From Hofstenia miamia (Eukaryota; Xenacoelomorpha; Acoela; Hofsteniidae): 64,000 nucleotides of DNA. Shown one piece after another: positions 13,357 through 28,300 of the stretch (within the stretch, counting starts at the first letter, position 1; every line of letters starts with the position of its first letter). Location of the stretch: NCBI GenBank assembly GCA_900660155.1, contig CABFPE010000533.1, positions 373,018-437,017 of the forward strand. The letters run 5' to 3'. The notes beneath the pieces were generated by a model that saw only the letters and a list, made by a program, of their open reading frames with translations, searched no databases and was not told the origin of the DNA. The translations under genes and the position numbers were made by a program.

Positions 13357-13388
<32 letters not shown>

Positions 13389-16300
13389 AAAAATCACGGA
13401 ATAATTGTAAGAAAATTTACTATGATTTGGTTAGGTTAGGATAAGTTGGAACATAATTCAAACTACTGTTCGGATTGGATTGAATCGGTTCTTTGCGAAA
13501 TCTGTTAGGGTTGCGTTGTTCAAAAAATTTGCAGCTATATTTTAAGTACTTTACAAAAATATGTGCTTAAATTTTTACTAATTAATATTTTCTTTCTTAT
13601 ATATTGACTTGCTTTCATAATCAAAATGTCATAAATCATGTTCAAGAGTGCTAGCAAGTAGTACCGTTAAAAAAATTCTGAAAAAGGAATAAAATTATGC
13701 AAATTTGAAAAATGTATCAAAAGATGAGGAACAATGCAGATTACCCATGCCTTAACAGATCGTATTGACTTCATATGATTTGACATTATCATCTTAGGAA
13801 AGCAACGACTAACTTAGAACTCAGTGCATCAACACAGCGTAAAATTACCCGAAAAGTCGTTTGATAGTTGGTCTTCAGTTCAGGCATATATATTTTAAAT
13901 GGACCTGAAGAAAAATTACAGTAAACCTAAGGACTCCTTTAATGTGACATTCAATCTATGAACGATCCTCATTCTAAACCTACAAAAAAGAACGATTTGC
14001 ACTGGAAGGGCCTTTAAAATTATGACCAAAATTGATTGTCGTATATCTTAAAAGCTCAATATAAAAGATATTTTATGAAATGATTTGCAACAACACACGA
14101 CATATTTTTTATTGAAGTAAATTAATTACTATTTTGGATTTTTGAGTTAAATCTCAATAGCACCTTTGAAAAAATTATAAATATTTTACGGGGGAGGTTC
14201 TTTGAAATAATAATAAAAAGAAACGTAGTTTCAAAGGTTTCATACAAAAGCTCAACTGATTATGGTATGGGATAAAGAATTACCAATAGTAATAACCCTA
14301 GTGCACATACCCCGATATCGTGACACCGCCACAAAGCAGAGGAATAGTCTCCCAGGCCGTAAGCAGCTACGCCACTGCCAAAATGCAACCGAAATCTCAA
14401 GTGAAAACATTTAGTTGGTATATAGAATTAATACATACAGAGTACGTAATTATAGAATAGGGACTGCATTAAAACTCCCATTACAAAAGCTAACAATTTT
14501 TGGAACGTGTTTGTAGTTCCTCTATGATCCAAATCATGAGCCAGACAAGCGATGAGTAGAGCGAAACACCGCGCTTCACCTAATTTGGAACGTAGATCGA
14601 CGGTTTGCACTATGGAGAACATCAATTGAGTGACCCCAAAGGCATGGCGCCAGTTGTGGTATGTGACGTGACGATAGTTTTTTTTAATGACCAAAAGCCA
14701 TTTTATAAATACCTAAAATAAAATGTTAATATCGAATTTTTTATTCATTTTCCTTTCGCATACAAAAGAAGGAAACTACATTCCAAAGGGAATTCATCCA
14801 CAGAGAGCACGTGATTTTCAGGAGGGGCGATTGAGTTTGACTAACGAGGTTTGAATCAATATTTGACGGGCTTACGTTTGTTCAAACATACTCAACTAAA
14901 AAAGTGTTTGTTTTATAAATGTTGGACATACACTTAGCAACCAATTTTTTTATCAGCAAAAATCTCAACGACTGCTTTGGAATACAACTTTAATCTGAAA
15001 AAATACAATTCCCAAACCATATGAATTTTTGTAAATATTCTGCTATTATAATTAGTTAAGGTGTTAAAATTATTTCGAATTTTAAATAAAAATGTAAAAG
15101 TAATGGAGAGAGGAGTTAGATGTATTATAAATTAAGGTGTTTTCTTCCGATTTTGAAGAAGAAAATGCTTGTTCATACTTTATTAAATGCTACTGGGCAA
15201 TTTGTCGTCTACTACAATAATCTCTATAAAAACAATTTATGTTATTTTTTTAATTTCGAGGTAGCAATGATCACGACTGTGATGGTTTGTTGTATAACAG
15301 AAATGGTGAACTTGGTACAGTACAGTTAGGGAGATTTATTTTTAATATTGGACATCAATTTCAATTAAACACAAAAGCGTAATTCTAGATCGTTCGCCAC
15401 GTACAAACAATTTATCATTAAATATTCTGCAATATCTAATAGTGTTATCCATGATATGGTCTTTCTATTTGGTAGACAAACATTGGGTTAGGGCTTTTGA
15501 ACCAGCTGAAATATGGCTGTTAGAAAAATTCCAATTATGATTTTAACATGTCATCAGATGTTGCCTCAGTACCGATCCAGAGACAATCACGATTCATGAT
15601 GTGAAAAAATAGTTGACACACTTGTCTAATGAATATAATAGAACATCTATTATGACCATTCATGTTATTTTCTAATTTGAGCTAATTGGATATTAATGAC
15701 TCAGGGAAGTTGGTTATATCAACTTTTTTAGGTATACTTTTTGAAAGTCTCATTTCAAAATTATTGAAAAAACACGCTGCTATTCAACCGAATATCAAGT
15801 TTAATATGATTCCACTACCTTGACGAAATTAAGACGATTTTGTCTTCAAGTAATGAGTTATGTTATATTACATAAATTGAATTATCTGATTTTTATCTGA
15901 GAGCAAGGATTGCATTACGTTATATATTTGAATGTCTTATGGTTTGCAAACGAATCAAGAGGTTCATTCTCTCTAAAGGTGCATCCAGAAGAGCATCTTT
16001 TTTTTGATGGATGCTTTTTTGATGCATCTATCAGAATTTAGGAGCGTTCAGACGAGCGTTTTGTTGATGCACTTGTTTATTCATCAATTAAGTTTAATAA
16101 GAATTGTGTTTTTCTATCACTGGGGAGATTATAGTCAACACATCAATTACTTATTAAAAACATTAAAATCAAAAATGAATTTGATTGGACGTTTAATTCT
16201 ATGTTTTGCATTATTATTGAAATATGGAAAAATACGAAAAAAGGCAATAGTTCAACATCTTAGAACTGAAAATTCGAAAAAGACTTGCCATCATTTTAGG

Positions 16301-19300
16301 CCGACGCAACTGATTTCCGAAGTAAAAATTGAAGATTCTCTTTTGTATAGGATTTTTTAAGAATGGATGCACTAACACTTGAATTGTATTTAAAACATGT
16401 TGAATTATATAATATTGCCAACAAGATCAAGTAGTTAATTACTGATTGTTCAAACAAACGAAATTGGTGGTTTGAAGTTTCCTGTAATTATACAATTGAA
16501 TAATATAATTAAATTGCAATAAATGCATGAATTTTGGTTTATTAAATGTGCTTTCAATTAGTTATACACACATGTAATATATATTGACAATTTAGTAGCG
16601 TGGCTTACGAAAAATTAATATAGCTTCATTGCAACTAATAACCGATCTTGTTAAAAAAATGGGAACATGTATAATTCAGTATAGTCAGGGTTCATTTGGA
16701 ACTTAAAATATTTGAGCTTCAAAATGTTCGTAGTTTTCATTAATTTTAAACATGTTCTCATGAAGCAACTGAAGTGTCTCACCCTTGAAAATTTGTGTGT
16801 TCATATAATTTTGCAATTCAGCCATTTTCATTAATTTTTTAAAGATACTCTTATCTTACCTAAATGAATGTACCGTTTGTTAACCATATCAACACCCGTA
16901 TTCCAACGCTTGACCAGACAAAAACTAAAACAATACGTTGTCTGGAGATAAGGTTAGGTTAGGGTTATAAATGTGGTCCGATCCTTCAAAAAAACACAAA
17001 AGTCCTCTTCTATGAAAATAATTTTCAATGGGTGCATTAGCCACTAATGTTCAAAATGTACCTTGAACGTATACCAAGGTACACGGCCATCCCAAGAAGA
17101 TGATGCCATTTTTTCATCCTTGGTTCACTGTGTATTTGATATTTATCACTTCAACCTCGTCAATAAAAAGAATGTTTATTTTTCTGCTACTCATCATTGG
17201 CAAATTGTTTCTGATAATCAATGCTTACGCGTAAACTCAAACTCTTCTTAGATGTGTGGTTCAACTTATACAATGACATGTCACAATATAGTCTAATGAT
17301 TTAATAGTCAAACGATTCTGCAATAAATTGGAAACTACAATTAACGCAATATATAGACACATCAAGAGAACTTTTGAATAAAATGTTGGAATAACTTACT
17401 GAATGATTGATTTGGAAATGGTTGAGTAAGTCCAGAGATTCAAACATGTGTACAGTTGATAACAGGGTTTGGTCGTCGTTTGGCACGAGGTAGTTGAAGG
17501 AGAGATCGATCAGATCGACGCTGGGACTTTGTTGAGAAAGAAGGTTCGCGACTTCACAATCGGTTACTGAAGTGTGATAAGAAACCATCTAAACAAAACA
17601 AAAGTACAAATCATGCAAAAATATCTAAAACGTTTGGTCTAGTTATTCATATTAATGTATATGACATGCCTCCAACCAAACTCTTTCGCTTTAGCGATTT
17701 TGCGTATTAACTTTAAAAAGTTTCTAGCTAAAACATTTTTATTTTTACAAGCATTAAAATTTTTATATATGTTTGACTACTTGTGGTTTCATTATATGCT
17801 TTGAATGTATTCTTTAAAATCACAGTACAAAGACTGTTAAGAAATTTAAAAATCGCGAGGCTTGCGTAGGTCTATTGGAGAACATGCTTTCATGTATTGT
17901 TGAGAATTTCTGTTAGAGTTGTTCAAAAAGATTATCAATTTTTCTTCGAACATTTCAAATTTTTGGAAACGATTTAAATTCTCTCTATATCTAATGTTCA
18001 TGTATTTATAAAGTTTTTTTTAGATCAAGGAAGGAACAAAGACCTTTGGGTGTTTCTTGTTATGTATAAAGATATCCCAAACCCATTGAGGTTTAAAACG
18101 ATAATTAAGATCATCACGTTAGACAGAGCTTACATATGAAAAAATGGCAACAGCTCGGAAAGGATATGAAAATGTTCCATTGGGAAAATATCTTAGGCAT
18201 TCCATTTTATTTCACTTTCCCTTACTTAAATCCCGCGCAAACAATAAAACTTTTGTTGCTAAACCAAATATGGCGAGCAGTGTGGCATGACAATTTCTCT
18301 TATATAATTTTTGAACTTAGTCGGTATAGCAACAAAAATTGCATCGTTTGCGCGCGGTTTAATCAATAGCATTATTTAGCTTTCAAAAATTGAGGAACAT
18401 ATGAAAATAATTCAAAATGATAAATCAATTTAATTATAAAATGTAGATGAATTTTAACATAAACCTTGGAGCTAAATGATAAAATTTAGTTATTAAATTA
18501 AAAGAGGCGTAATTGATTTTCAACAAATTAAAAACAATAGAGTGTAATTATTGCAAGTGTTACAATAGAAACCAGTAATGAATGATTGCATGTACAGTAG
18601 GGTGATGAATTTAATTTTTTTTGGAAAAGTTTACCTCCCCTGGTGGAAATGGATGAACTTTTTTATAAAAAGGAAAAAATAACAAAAAAAATTTTATACT
18701 AAAAAAACCTCCCCACAGATCGAAATGAAATATCTTTAATTTTCCATTTTTTATGAAAGCGTTTTGTGGTGCTAAAAATGGCATTATATAAAAAATACTT
18801 AATTTAATTTACTTAAAATTATGGTTTTTAATAATATTACGGGAAATCCAATGACGAAAAAAATCGTTAAAATTTAAGTAGGCAACAAAGAAAATTCGAT
18901 TTTTTCAAAAATATTGTCAATGATTACTGAAGTATGCTTTACTCTTTTGTGAATGATTCTCATTAAATATTTCGATTTAAAAAACTAACCAATTGTATAA
19001 AATCATTTTTTTATTTGCATATTTCAGAAATTATTTATACGTAACAAACATAATTTTATATTTTCTTTACCTTTTGTGGGGGAAGTTTTTTGTCATAAAG
19101 TAGTTAAACTTGACAGTTTTCTAATTGTTATTGATTAATTTAATAAATTATACTTAAGGAAGTACACTTTTTAAATATTTACTAAAAATTTTTTATCATA
19201 ATGCTAAAATCGAAATTTTGATTTTCCTTGGTGGGGGGCATTTTTTTGAGAAAAACCAAAAATACTTTTTATGATAAAGTTCACCGGATATTAACAGGGG

Positions 19301-22300
19301 ACTTATAGGTTGCAAAAATGTCATCACCTTAATGTACAGTTAATGTCATAGGAAGATATGATGACGTCGCTAATTTGAAAACCAATGTAATAATAGAAAT
19401 CGTATTTGGAAAATGTTTTTCAAAACTCTGCTTTTTGGTGACTAAAACTTTTAACATTTAAGATAACTAACAAGTTTTACGTGGTATCTAAACTGTAAAA
19501 ATATTAAACTTTTGCGGCCATAGAATGGATAAATATTTTTTCTTTAATTAATGTTAGAAAACTTAACTTGGAATAATTTGTCAAACTATGGTTAAACAAT
19601 CAAAGACTGAGAAGAAATTTAAAACATTAAATGCGATTACATCAACTAGAAGAGCAACTATTTGATGAAATAATTTGGGCGATTTTGAAGGTTTTTGAAC
19701 AAGAATTCTCAAAAAGCAGGGTCTTTGAGTTGAGTTCGAGTTACTCCAAAAAATTCCAAATTTTTTAGTTTAAAAATATTTATTTTACAATAATTCCGAG
19801 TTTTGTAAGCTAAAAAATAATTATTTGCGATTGATAAAGAAACTTAAATTCAAAATAATTTAATTTATACTGTATTATGAAGTGATTTTTTTCATCGAGT
19901 TCAAAATTTTCACATTTCGAGTAATCGAAAACCCTGTTAAGAGGCTGTTTCCTATTTTCAAAATATACTAAAATGTTCGTATTGAAATTGTCACTATTGC
20001 AAACTTCATTAAAATTTATTTCTGAATAAAAAAATCGGGGATGAATATTAAATTGGGATTCAGTCTTTAACAAACCTCTAAAGCAACACGTTGCTGTGCT
20101 TGAATAAGTTGACTTCTCTCATAGAGACTTGTGTTTTGCAAGCCAAGCCCACAAAAGATGCCGAAAGCTTCGAGTATGACAACGTCTGACTGCTGAAAGG
20201 TACGGGTGTTGGAGACGAGTTGTGCAACAGCGATATTAACTCCGAGATTGTTTTTCACTGGTAAACACATGACTGCTTTGCTCTCGAAGTCGTCGTCCTC
20301 ACTGAAGGTGTTAAGCGAAGAGCATTCATTGATGTTGATAATCTAAAAAAATTAGCAAATTCATCACTCACAAAGTCTAAATCTTGCAAAGAAATGAGGA
20401 CATAGTCCAGATCAGAGATGGGATTTAATTGCTTCAAAAAATTCCCCTAAACTCTCAAACAAAACGACTTATTCTCGCTTCAATTGAGCTATATATGTAT
20501 ATAACAAGCTATTAGTTTATGTGTTGCATGGTTAGTCTGATTCCCTTTGAAGAAAGCAAGACGTCAAGTGAAGAGAACACACCTTCAATTTTGACTGAAA
20601 TAATTGGAACATACTTGTAAGTCACTGGAAGTAGGTATCCTTCGAAGCACGATTTCCATAAATAATTTCAGAAAGTTCTAAAAGTTTATAAAGACCTGGG
20701 TTTTTCTTCAGTACATCATCAAGTTTTTCCTTGTAAGGCTCCAAGATAATGCGAGTGGCTTGTGATGGCCAATGACTAATAGCTCGAGCACGTGTGTATG
20801 GATTTGATATCGCACATGAAATTGCGTGAAGAGTTACGCTATTGCTCAATGCAATAAAATCCCATCTTTGGTCCATATATGGTGAGTTTCCAATACATTT
20901 TCATTTTTATAAGAAGATGGATATTTCCCATACAAAAGGAGACAACGAAAAAACGAAAAGAATGGCGAAGGGGTAAGATAAAACACTTCATGTAAGTAGA
21001 CTTTCAATATATCTTGATGTTTTCCAACATATAATAAAAAATCCGATGTTACAAATGTTGTATTGAAAACAACATACTATATTTGACTTAGATTCGTTTT
21101 CTGAAATTTCTTAACCCAATACTACATACATAATTGTTACTTTGAATATCATATTAACTGAATTCGTCAATATTGCGAGAACAAGTTTTTAGGGTATTAG
21201 TATTACTTTATTTAAACATGAAAATTTCCAAGTCAATTGATGTGGTCCAGCCTATTGTTAGTAGGATGGGCACATTATTTCAACTTGGCCTGAAACATAA
21301 TTATATTTATCTGACAATATGCATAAAATTCTATTTTTTATAATCGATCTCATTTATTATTTCATAGATTTGAATTCCGATATTCATTTCCTATTGTCTA
21401 ATGAATGAAAAACAATGACTGTTTACTAAAAAAATATTTTTCGAGGGCACATAAAAGTAGCAGCATCAAGAGCAAATTGTTGGAGGCTAATACATTTGGA
21501 AGAATCTGTTATGCTTAAAATTCGCTACACATTTAACAGTAAAATACAAGAAAAAATAAATGAAGTGAAATGAGAAGTGTGTCTGACGATTGAAATGGCA
21601 ACTGTTAGTTTTCAATCACGTTAAGTATTTACTTGATTGACAATCACAGTAGCGTAACAATGACGATCAAGTAGCTAGCATTCCATTTAATTGACCAAAG
21701 CGATAAAAAATTACAAATAACAACTAGGCTTGGGACAATTAATCGTCAATTTTCTACAAAATATACAAATAAATTAAATTAAAATCATTTTTTTTTCAGC
21801 AACATGTGTTTATCCTAGGCTTCGCATTACGCGCGAAGGCAGGACACATTTTTAGGGAGGAGGCAAACCAGCTTTGCAGAATGAGTTTCTGGGGATTGGG
21901 GGAGCTATGAGCTCTCTTCGCGGTCCCTCTTCCATTTACTCCCATTGATTCGGTCCCAGTGCCATGTAATTATTTACAAAAATTATTATGAATATACTGA
22001 AATTCGTGGCCTCAAGATTCTTCATTTTGTGACCTAGTCCCAGTGAGGTTTTTGCTCCCAGATCCAAGTCCCATGGTCTAGCCGGTCCCGCAGAACATTA
22101 TTTGCAATTTTTGGCAACTCCAAAACCAACTAGGTCCAACTTCAAATTCAAAGATAACTTGAATTCCAAATTTTATACATTACATGTAATTAAAAAATAT
22201 AATTTTGGCTCGAATTTAAGTTTAACAACTCCATCTCTGGATGAAAATGAAAAGACGTACCTCTCCAGATTTGAGACACTCTGAAATAATGTCTTTATAA

Positions 22301-25300
22301 ATGGGAAGATCTGAAATGCCTTGAGTCAGGTCGTAGACACCATTTTTATCTTGCGAATAGTGGTAAACAATCCCATTCTCCAAAAACTAAAAAAATTCAA
22401 ATAATGATTAAATAACAGAATTAAAGCAATAAAATTCGTGTGAGAAAAGAATTCAATTTGAAAAACGTCCGCTAAATTGAAAATTAGAATTATAATTGCT
22501 AATGGACAAATAGTTACATTAAAGGCGTGTAGGAAATAAGTATTATTAAAGAAAAGAACGGGCGCGTAGCCTGCATTTCTACCTAGGGAATGCTATTTTA
22601 TCAGCATAAAATTCTGGGAAATTAGAGAATATTCTAAAAAGTTTCGATTTTAAAGCGTGTGAGAATTTTAAATTGCTTACCAGAAAAATTTAATGGCATA
22701 CATAAAACAACCGAAACAAAAATTTAAAAATATATTTTTTTGACCTTAGCCAACAATTTTTTAAGAGCATGCTTTATGAAAGTTTTTGTTTCACTTTCAA
22801 AGGGAAAATTGCGCCAACAGTATTAGGTAGTGTAAAATTAGTTAGTATCTCTGGCGTCCAAATGGATACGGAACATAAAAAATAAGAAAAGGTTGCCGTT
22901 GATATTGATGTAATTTGATATGAAATAAATTGATTGATATGGATTTTCACACCAAGACATTATCAAAAAGTCACCTGGCCGTTACCGACGGAATTCACAC
23001 ATGTTTTAGCCCACAAAAACAGTTTGGGTGGTCATTAGAGAAGAATATTGTAAACCGAATGAAGGATACCATGCATGGCTTCAACACAATTAAATTTGAA
23101 AAGTAGGACCTGACCAGCTTTGATAAAAATAGGATTTGAAATTTCGTTACGGACGGAATCGCAAAATCTGGTGATTTCAACACCATTTATATGTATGAAA
23201 ATCTCTGTGAAGTATATGCATATATTCATCAGGTAATGGCATGTTATGAAAGGACACTAAATTAGCTTTATAAGAGTACATAGCATTTATGTTTATAATG
23301 ATTAATTGCTTCTGTACCTATCAGGTAAAATTTCGTTACGGACGGAAATTCAAAATTGTTACAGACAGAAAATATTTCCATTTTTCTGCTACATTCTCAT
23401 AAGATTAAAAATGATAAGTCATGCTCAAATACATATAAAATGAGGTTAAACAAGAGGTTACTGTGAATTTGGCATGCTTCTATTCAACACAAATAATTCT
23501 TTATTTATCAAAACATAAAAAACAAAATATGATCAATTTATCACTGGAAACCTTGAGATATGATTTACACTGAATAGTCAGATAAAAACTTATGGTTGAT
23601 GCCCTCACTTACATCACCTGGAATACCAACATTCTGGCTAGACACTGGCAATAATGAACACATCACTTTATAAATTATATCTTTGGCTGGAATCCACCAA
23701 GTATCTTCCTTGTCAGGCCAGTGAAATGAAGTGTTTGGGCCACTTGGGTGTAAAAATGAAATATTGACATCATTTTCTTTCTTAGAAACATTGACCACTT
23801 GTCCAAGCCACCATTTGCCATCATAAACTGAGACTACAATTGAGGAGACCAATAACTGACTAATGTCAGGCACATCAAAGAAGGGAGTTAGAACATTTGT
23901 ATCATCTTCAACATCAGCATTATAAGAAATTGTGATAAAACTTCGGTCAATTCCTTTGTACTAACTATTCTTGTGGAATAACAGTTCCCATACATTCTCT
24001 GTCTTAACCCACTTTACCGAGTGAATTTTTAATGTGCCTGGCACATTAACTGCAAGGGAAGTGTCAACAGCTTCAATATCATTTTTGCTAACAAACTGTA
24101 CCTCAACTCTTACAAATTTCATTTGCATATTCAGCAAAGTGCTGTGCATTTCGAATTACAATCTTAGCAAATAAGCCAATTATTGAAGTTTAGGGGAAAT
24201 AACTCAAAACTGTATATTCCGTCCCTAACTTTCCATCCGTAACGAAATATTGATCCCAAAATAATAAAAAGTATACCAACTGGGGTAATATTTTTTATAT
24301 GGTTTTGATAGTTGGGCTTACCATCAGAGGTTTTAGGAATAACACATTAATTGGATGAATAGGTTGGCAGTAATTGAAACTTTTTCATGTCACTCCGTTA
24401 CGGACGGAAAATCAATATAGATAGTGTGAACACCTGAATAATCAATATAGATAGTGTGAACACCTGAATAATCAATATAGATAGTGTGAACACCTGAATA
24501 ATCAATATAGATAGTGTGAACACCTGAATAATCTCAGCCATATGCATAGTATCTCTGTTTAAGACTATCAGTAGCATGAATATATAGACCTAAAAGTTAG
24601 GTCCTCTCTGTTATCACATTTGTGAAATATGACAATTCTGCCTGTAACACTAACCAACAATCAGTATGCTCTGTTCACTGTTATAACTTTTTCCCAAATC
24701 ACGATATGAAGCTGAAACTTTTAATTCTTACAGATTAAACATTCCCACACATGAAAATGCTATATTTATAAAATAATCCTTTACTTTAAAAATTCATACA
24801 AAAGTGACCACTTTTTGATAATGCCCACCAATTGATTTCAATTGATTTGAGTTGATTTAAATATCTTGAAAATTTATACTTCAAAGTTGTAAAATACAAT
24901 GTACCCACTGCGCTAATGTTTTTTTACTTTACTGGCATTGACGGTGACGGTTTCAAAACGAGCAGTAATACTTGTGATCAAATTTTGCATCAATCAAATC
25001 AGGTTGATCAAGTGATTGACTTCTGAAACAGTTAGATGTATTTTGGGAAAAATATATTGTCAACGAGAAGTGAAAATGGCTTGGCTGCGTGGAAAATTGA
25101 AAGGCTTATATTTCTCAGTTCTTACTAATATATTGTTAGCAAACATGGAATACCTGTTCAAACCTATAAACCTGAGGGTCATCGTCAGACGGACAGGCGA
25201 GTAAGGAGGCGATCAGTGTAAGACGTTCACACTCGAAGAGACTCTGCATATTTCGCAAGATTCGACCGACAAGTTTTGAAAGAGTGGACTGTTCTTCAAA

Positions 25301-28300
25301 CACCATCTTTGCCAACTCCAGCATTACCTACATATTATAAATGAATATTTTTGAGAATATAGCAATGCTTCATTTAAGCGCTTACATTGTTTCTCTGAAA
25401 CACATTATGAATGTTGTATACAACTAAGATGTTCATGAACAATATTGCGGTCGCGTTTTTTCGATTTCCGAAAAAGCTCGGATCGGCCAATTATTATATC
25501 CCTAGCCAAAACCGAGGATGTTAATAATCGTAACATTATGTCCCGGTCGTGCTCAAAATTGGCAAAGTAAGATCTGAAAAAAGCAACACGTTTTTATAAC
25601 TACTATATGCAAAAACAAGCTCAGCCCTGCTCGGCAACGGTCCACTATTCGCAAAAAACACCCAGCTAAGCTCACTTACAAATATTTGTCATATTCTAAT
25701 CAATGATTTTAAGTATTTTCAATCGAAACAGTTTAAAATGTTCCGATTTAAAAAGTTAAGAAAATGGTCATTTATCAGAAAGTTTTCTTCAAAGTGCACA
25801 AGTGTGTAAAAGTGGAAATAAATGAACGTATTTCAGAAAATTCGGTTATCTTAAAGATAAATCATTGAACTGTTTGTTTATGCGTCTATCAAATATCTTG
25901 CATTGTCTTACGGATAATAATACGTTCGGTGAAATATTTTATGCCGCCTTCACTCGCATGATAATATATTTTGCATTAAGGAAATGGATGAATTATTCAG
26001 GCAAATTGACTTCAAATATGCCTCTGGCTGTTTTTCTGAATTTGGAAACACACTAGAGATTAATCGGTGAACTCATTCTTGTAAAGAATCAGTCGGCTTC
26101 CCGGTGACAAAAAATATGTTAGTATCGGTTTCTGAATGAAAATCAAACCGAGAAGGGCAATGAGGTTTGAAATTTTCAAAGTAAATTTTTCTAATGAGTT
26201 TCACCTTCAAGTGAACAGAAATGGAATTGAATACCCTTACAAAGACATGTTTAACACTTTCCTGCACCTATTCAAATTAAAAACGTTTTCAAAAGCTCCT
26301 CAACCGTTTCAACATTGTGTAGATCGGGAGGTTTTGAAGGATAGCAAAAAATATTCGAAATTAAAAGTCTACCAAAATGAGAGTAAACGAAAAATTTGGT
26401 GATATGGCAAGAAATGAAAGGGCGACATAAAACAAAATATATACTAACTTGATTACGTTTGCTCTCCAGCTTGGAAATGTTGTAGATTTGCGCATTTGTG
26501 ATGCCGATTCCACAAAATGACAAATATGTACGAAATATCTAAAAGTGTAAAGTAAACTAAACACATTTATTTCGTAAAATTGATTAATGCAAAAGTGGAA
26601 AAAATTAGTAGGCTTTTAAATGATTTTGTTTAAACGCTTTAGTATACCGCACCTTGAAAATCATTCCTTCATTATTTCTAATTCCATCAAAATATAAAAA
26701 TATAAATTAATTATTACTAATTAAATGCGTGATATAGTTTTATGTTGTTTTTAGGATTTCCACTATGAAATATTAATGGCTTAAAATAAGCCCACTTGCT
26801 TTTTACACTATCGTTTTGATTCGGTAGCCTCTTTTTCAAGTTGTCCTAAATGTCGTCAAACTTAGATCGGTCAGTATTACTAACATACATTCTTTACGAT
26901 AATCGAGTTGAAAAGTGATGAGGATTATACGACATTGACTGTAGTAAAATTCATAGAAATCTGCTCAACTGGAATACATCAATCAAATTTCTCTGTATTC
27001 AACAATGGATATAGCATGACCATTCAGGAAAAATGCATAGAGAATAATATATAATGATGCACTAAATTTAATTTCAATTAAAAAATCAGGAGCGATAATT
27101 TTTCTACAAATTTTATTGATTGGTTTTTATAAGTGTACAAGTTTTAAAATGAACAATGCATTTACTTTGTCATAGTCAGTGTTTGAAATGAGGCTTTTTA
27201 AATAAATAAACTTAAAATAATGTCATTATTAGAATCCACCGCTGTTTGCGCTGAGAGGGAAAACTTAGTGCTCTAAAACGTTATTTCAGACATTAATCTA
27301 TCATAAAAAAATTAATGAGAATAGAGTAGTTTTAGAGTAAATTTTTACAATTTAATTGATCGAATTTTTTATAAATTTCGGACAGAAAATGGACCGACGG
27401 ATAGGGATAATAGTTGTCTTTGGCCGATGTCAGACCTCTATTTCAAACTCTGCCAGTGGATCGCATTTGCAAATAGTTGCGCTTCCCCGTCTCTCTATGA
27501 ATTTCCAGCAAAAATGTATTAAAGAGAAGCTAACAGAAGTTGCTCAAGAGCTGAAAACCGGCACTATCTTTGATAAACCAAAATATATCGTGAAACTAAT
27601 TAGAAGAATTATACATATCCTACTCTGCCTTTGGAAAAATAAAAATTTTAAGGTAGTCATGCCATATCTTAAAATGTTGTAAAATAGACTCACAGTAGCA
27701 TCATTCTCTGTGAATGGTTGTGGATTTTTATCGCCGTTTTTGTTAATACCCTGAGCAACACCGATTACTTCACCTCGCACATTCTTTATGGGGAGACAGA
27801 GAATACTCTTTGTCTTATAACCAGTACTTTGGTCGACTTTTCTGTTGAAACGAGGATCCTAAATAATACACATTTACGTTACTTTAAACATCTATATCAA
27901 ATAAAAGCTTGCTACAGAACAATGCGGTCACGAAAAATTTGAATGACTTAACCCTTTCAGCCCGAATTTTTTTTCTGTAATTATTTTTATTTTTAGATGC
28001 TAGATGGCTAAAACATATAATGTAAAGTTGTTTTATAAAGTTTATGATGATTACTATTATATGGGACAAAAGAAGTTAAATGGTACATATATGTACCACC
28101 CGGGTTGAAAGGGTTAAAATAACCCCAAATTTACACTCTTTTAAGGGTACACAATTTTTAGTTTTTCCAATACAATTTATAATCTTCTGTATATACATGA
28201 GAAAGAGATAGAAATCGGAGCTGCCGTGATAATGGTAATAAACCTTGAAATTGGTTGGTTTCCATTAAATAATGTTATCGACGGAATTTGTGAGCCGCTT

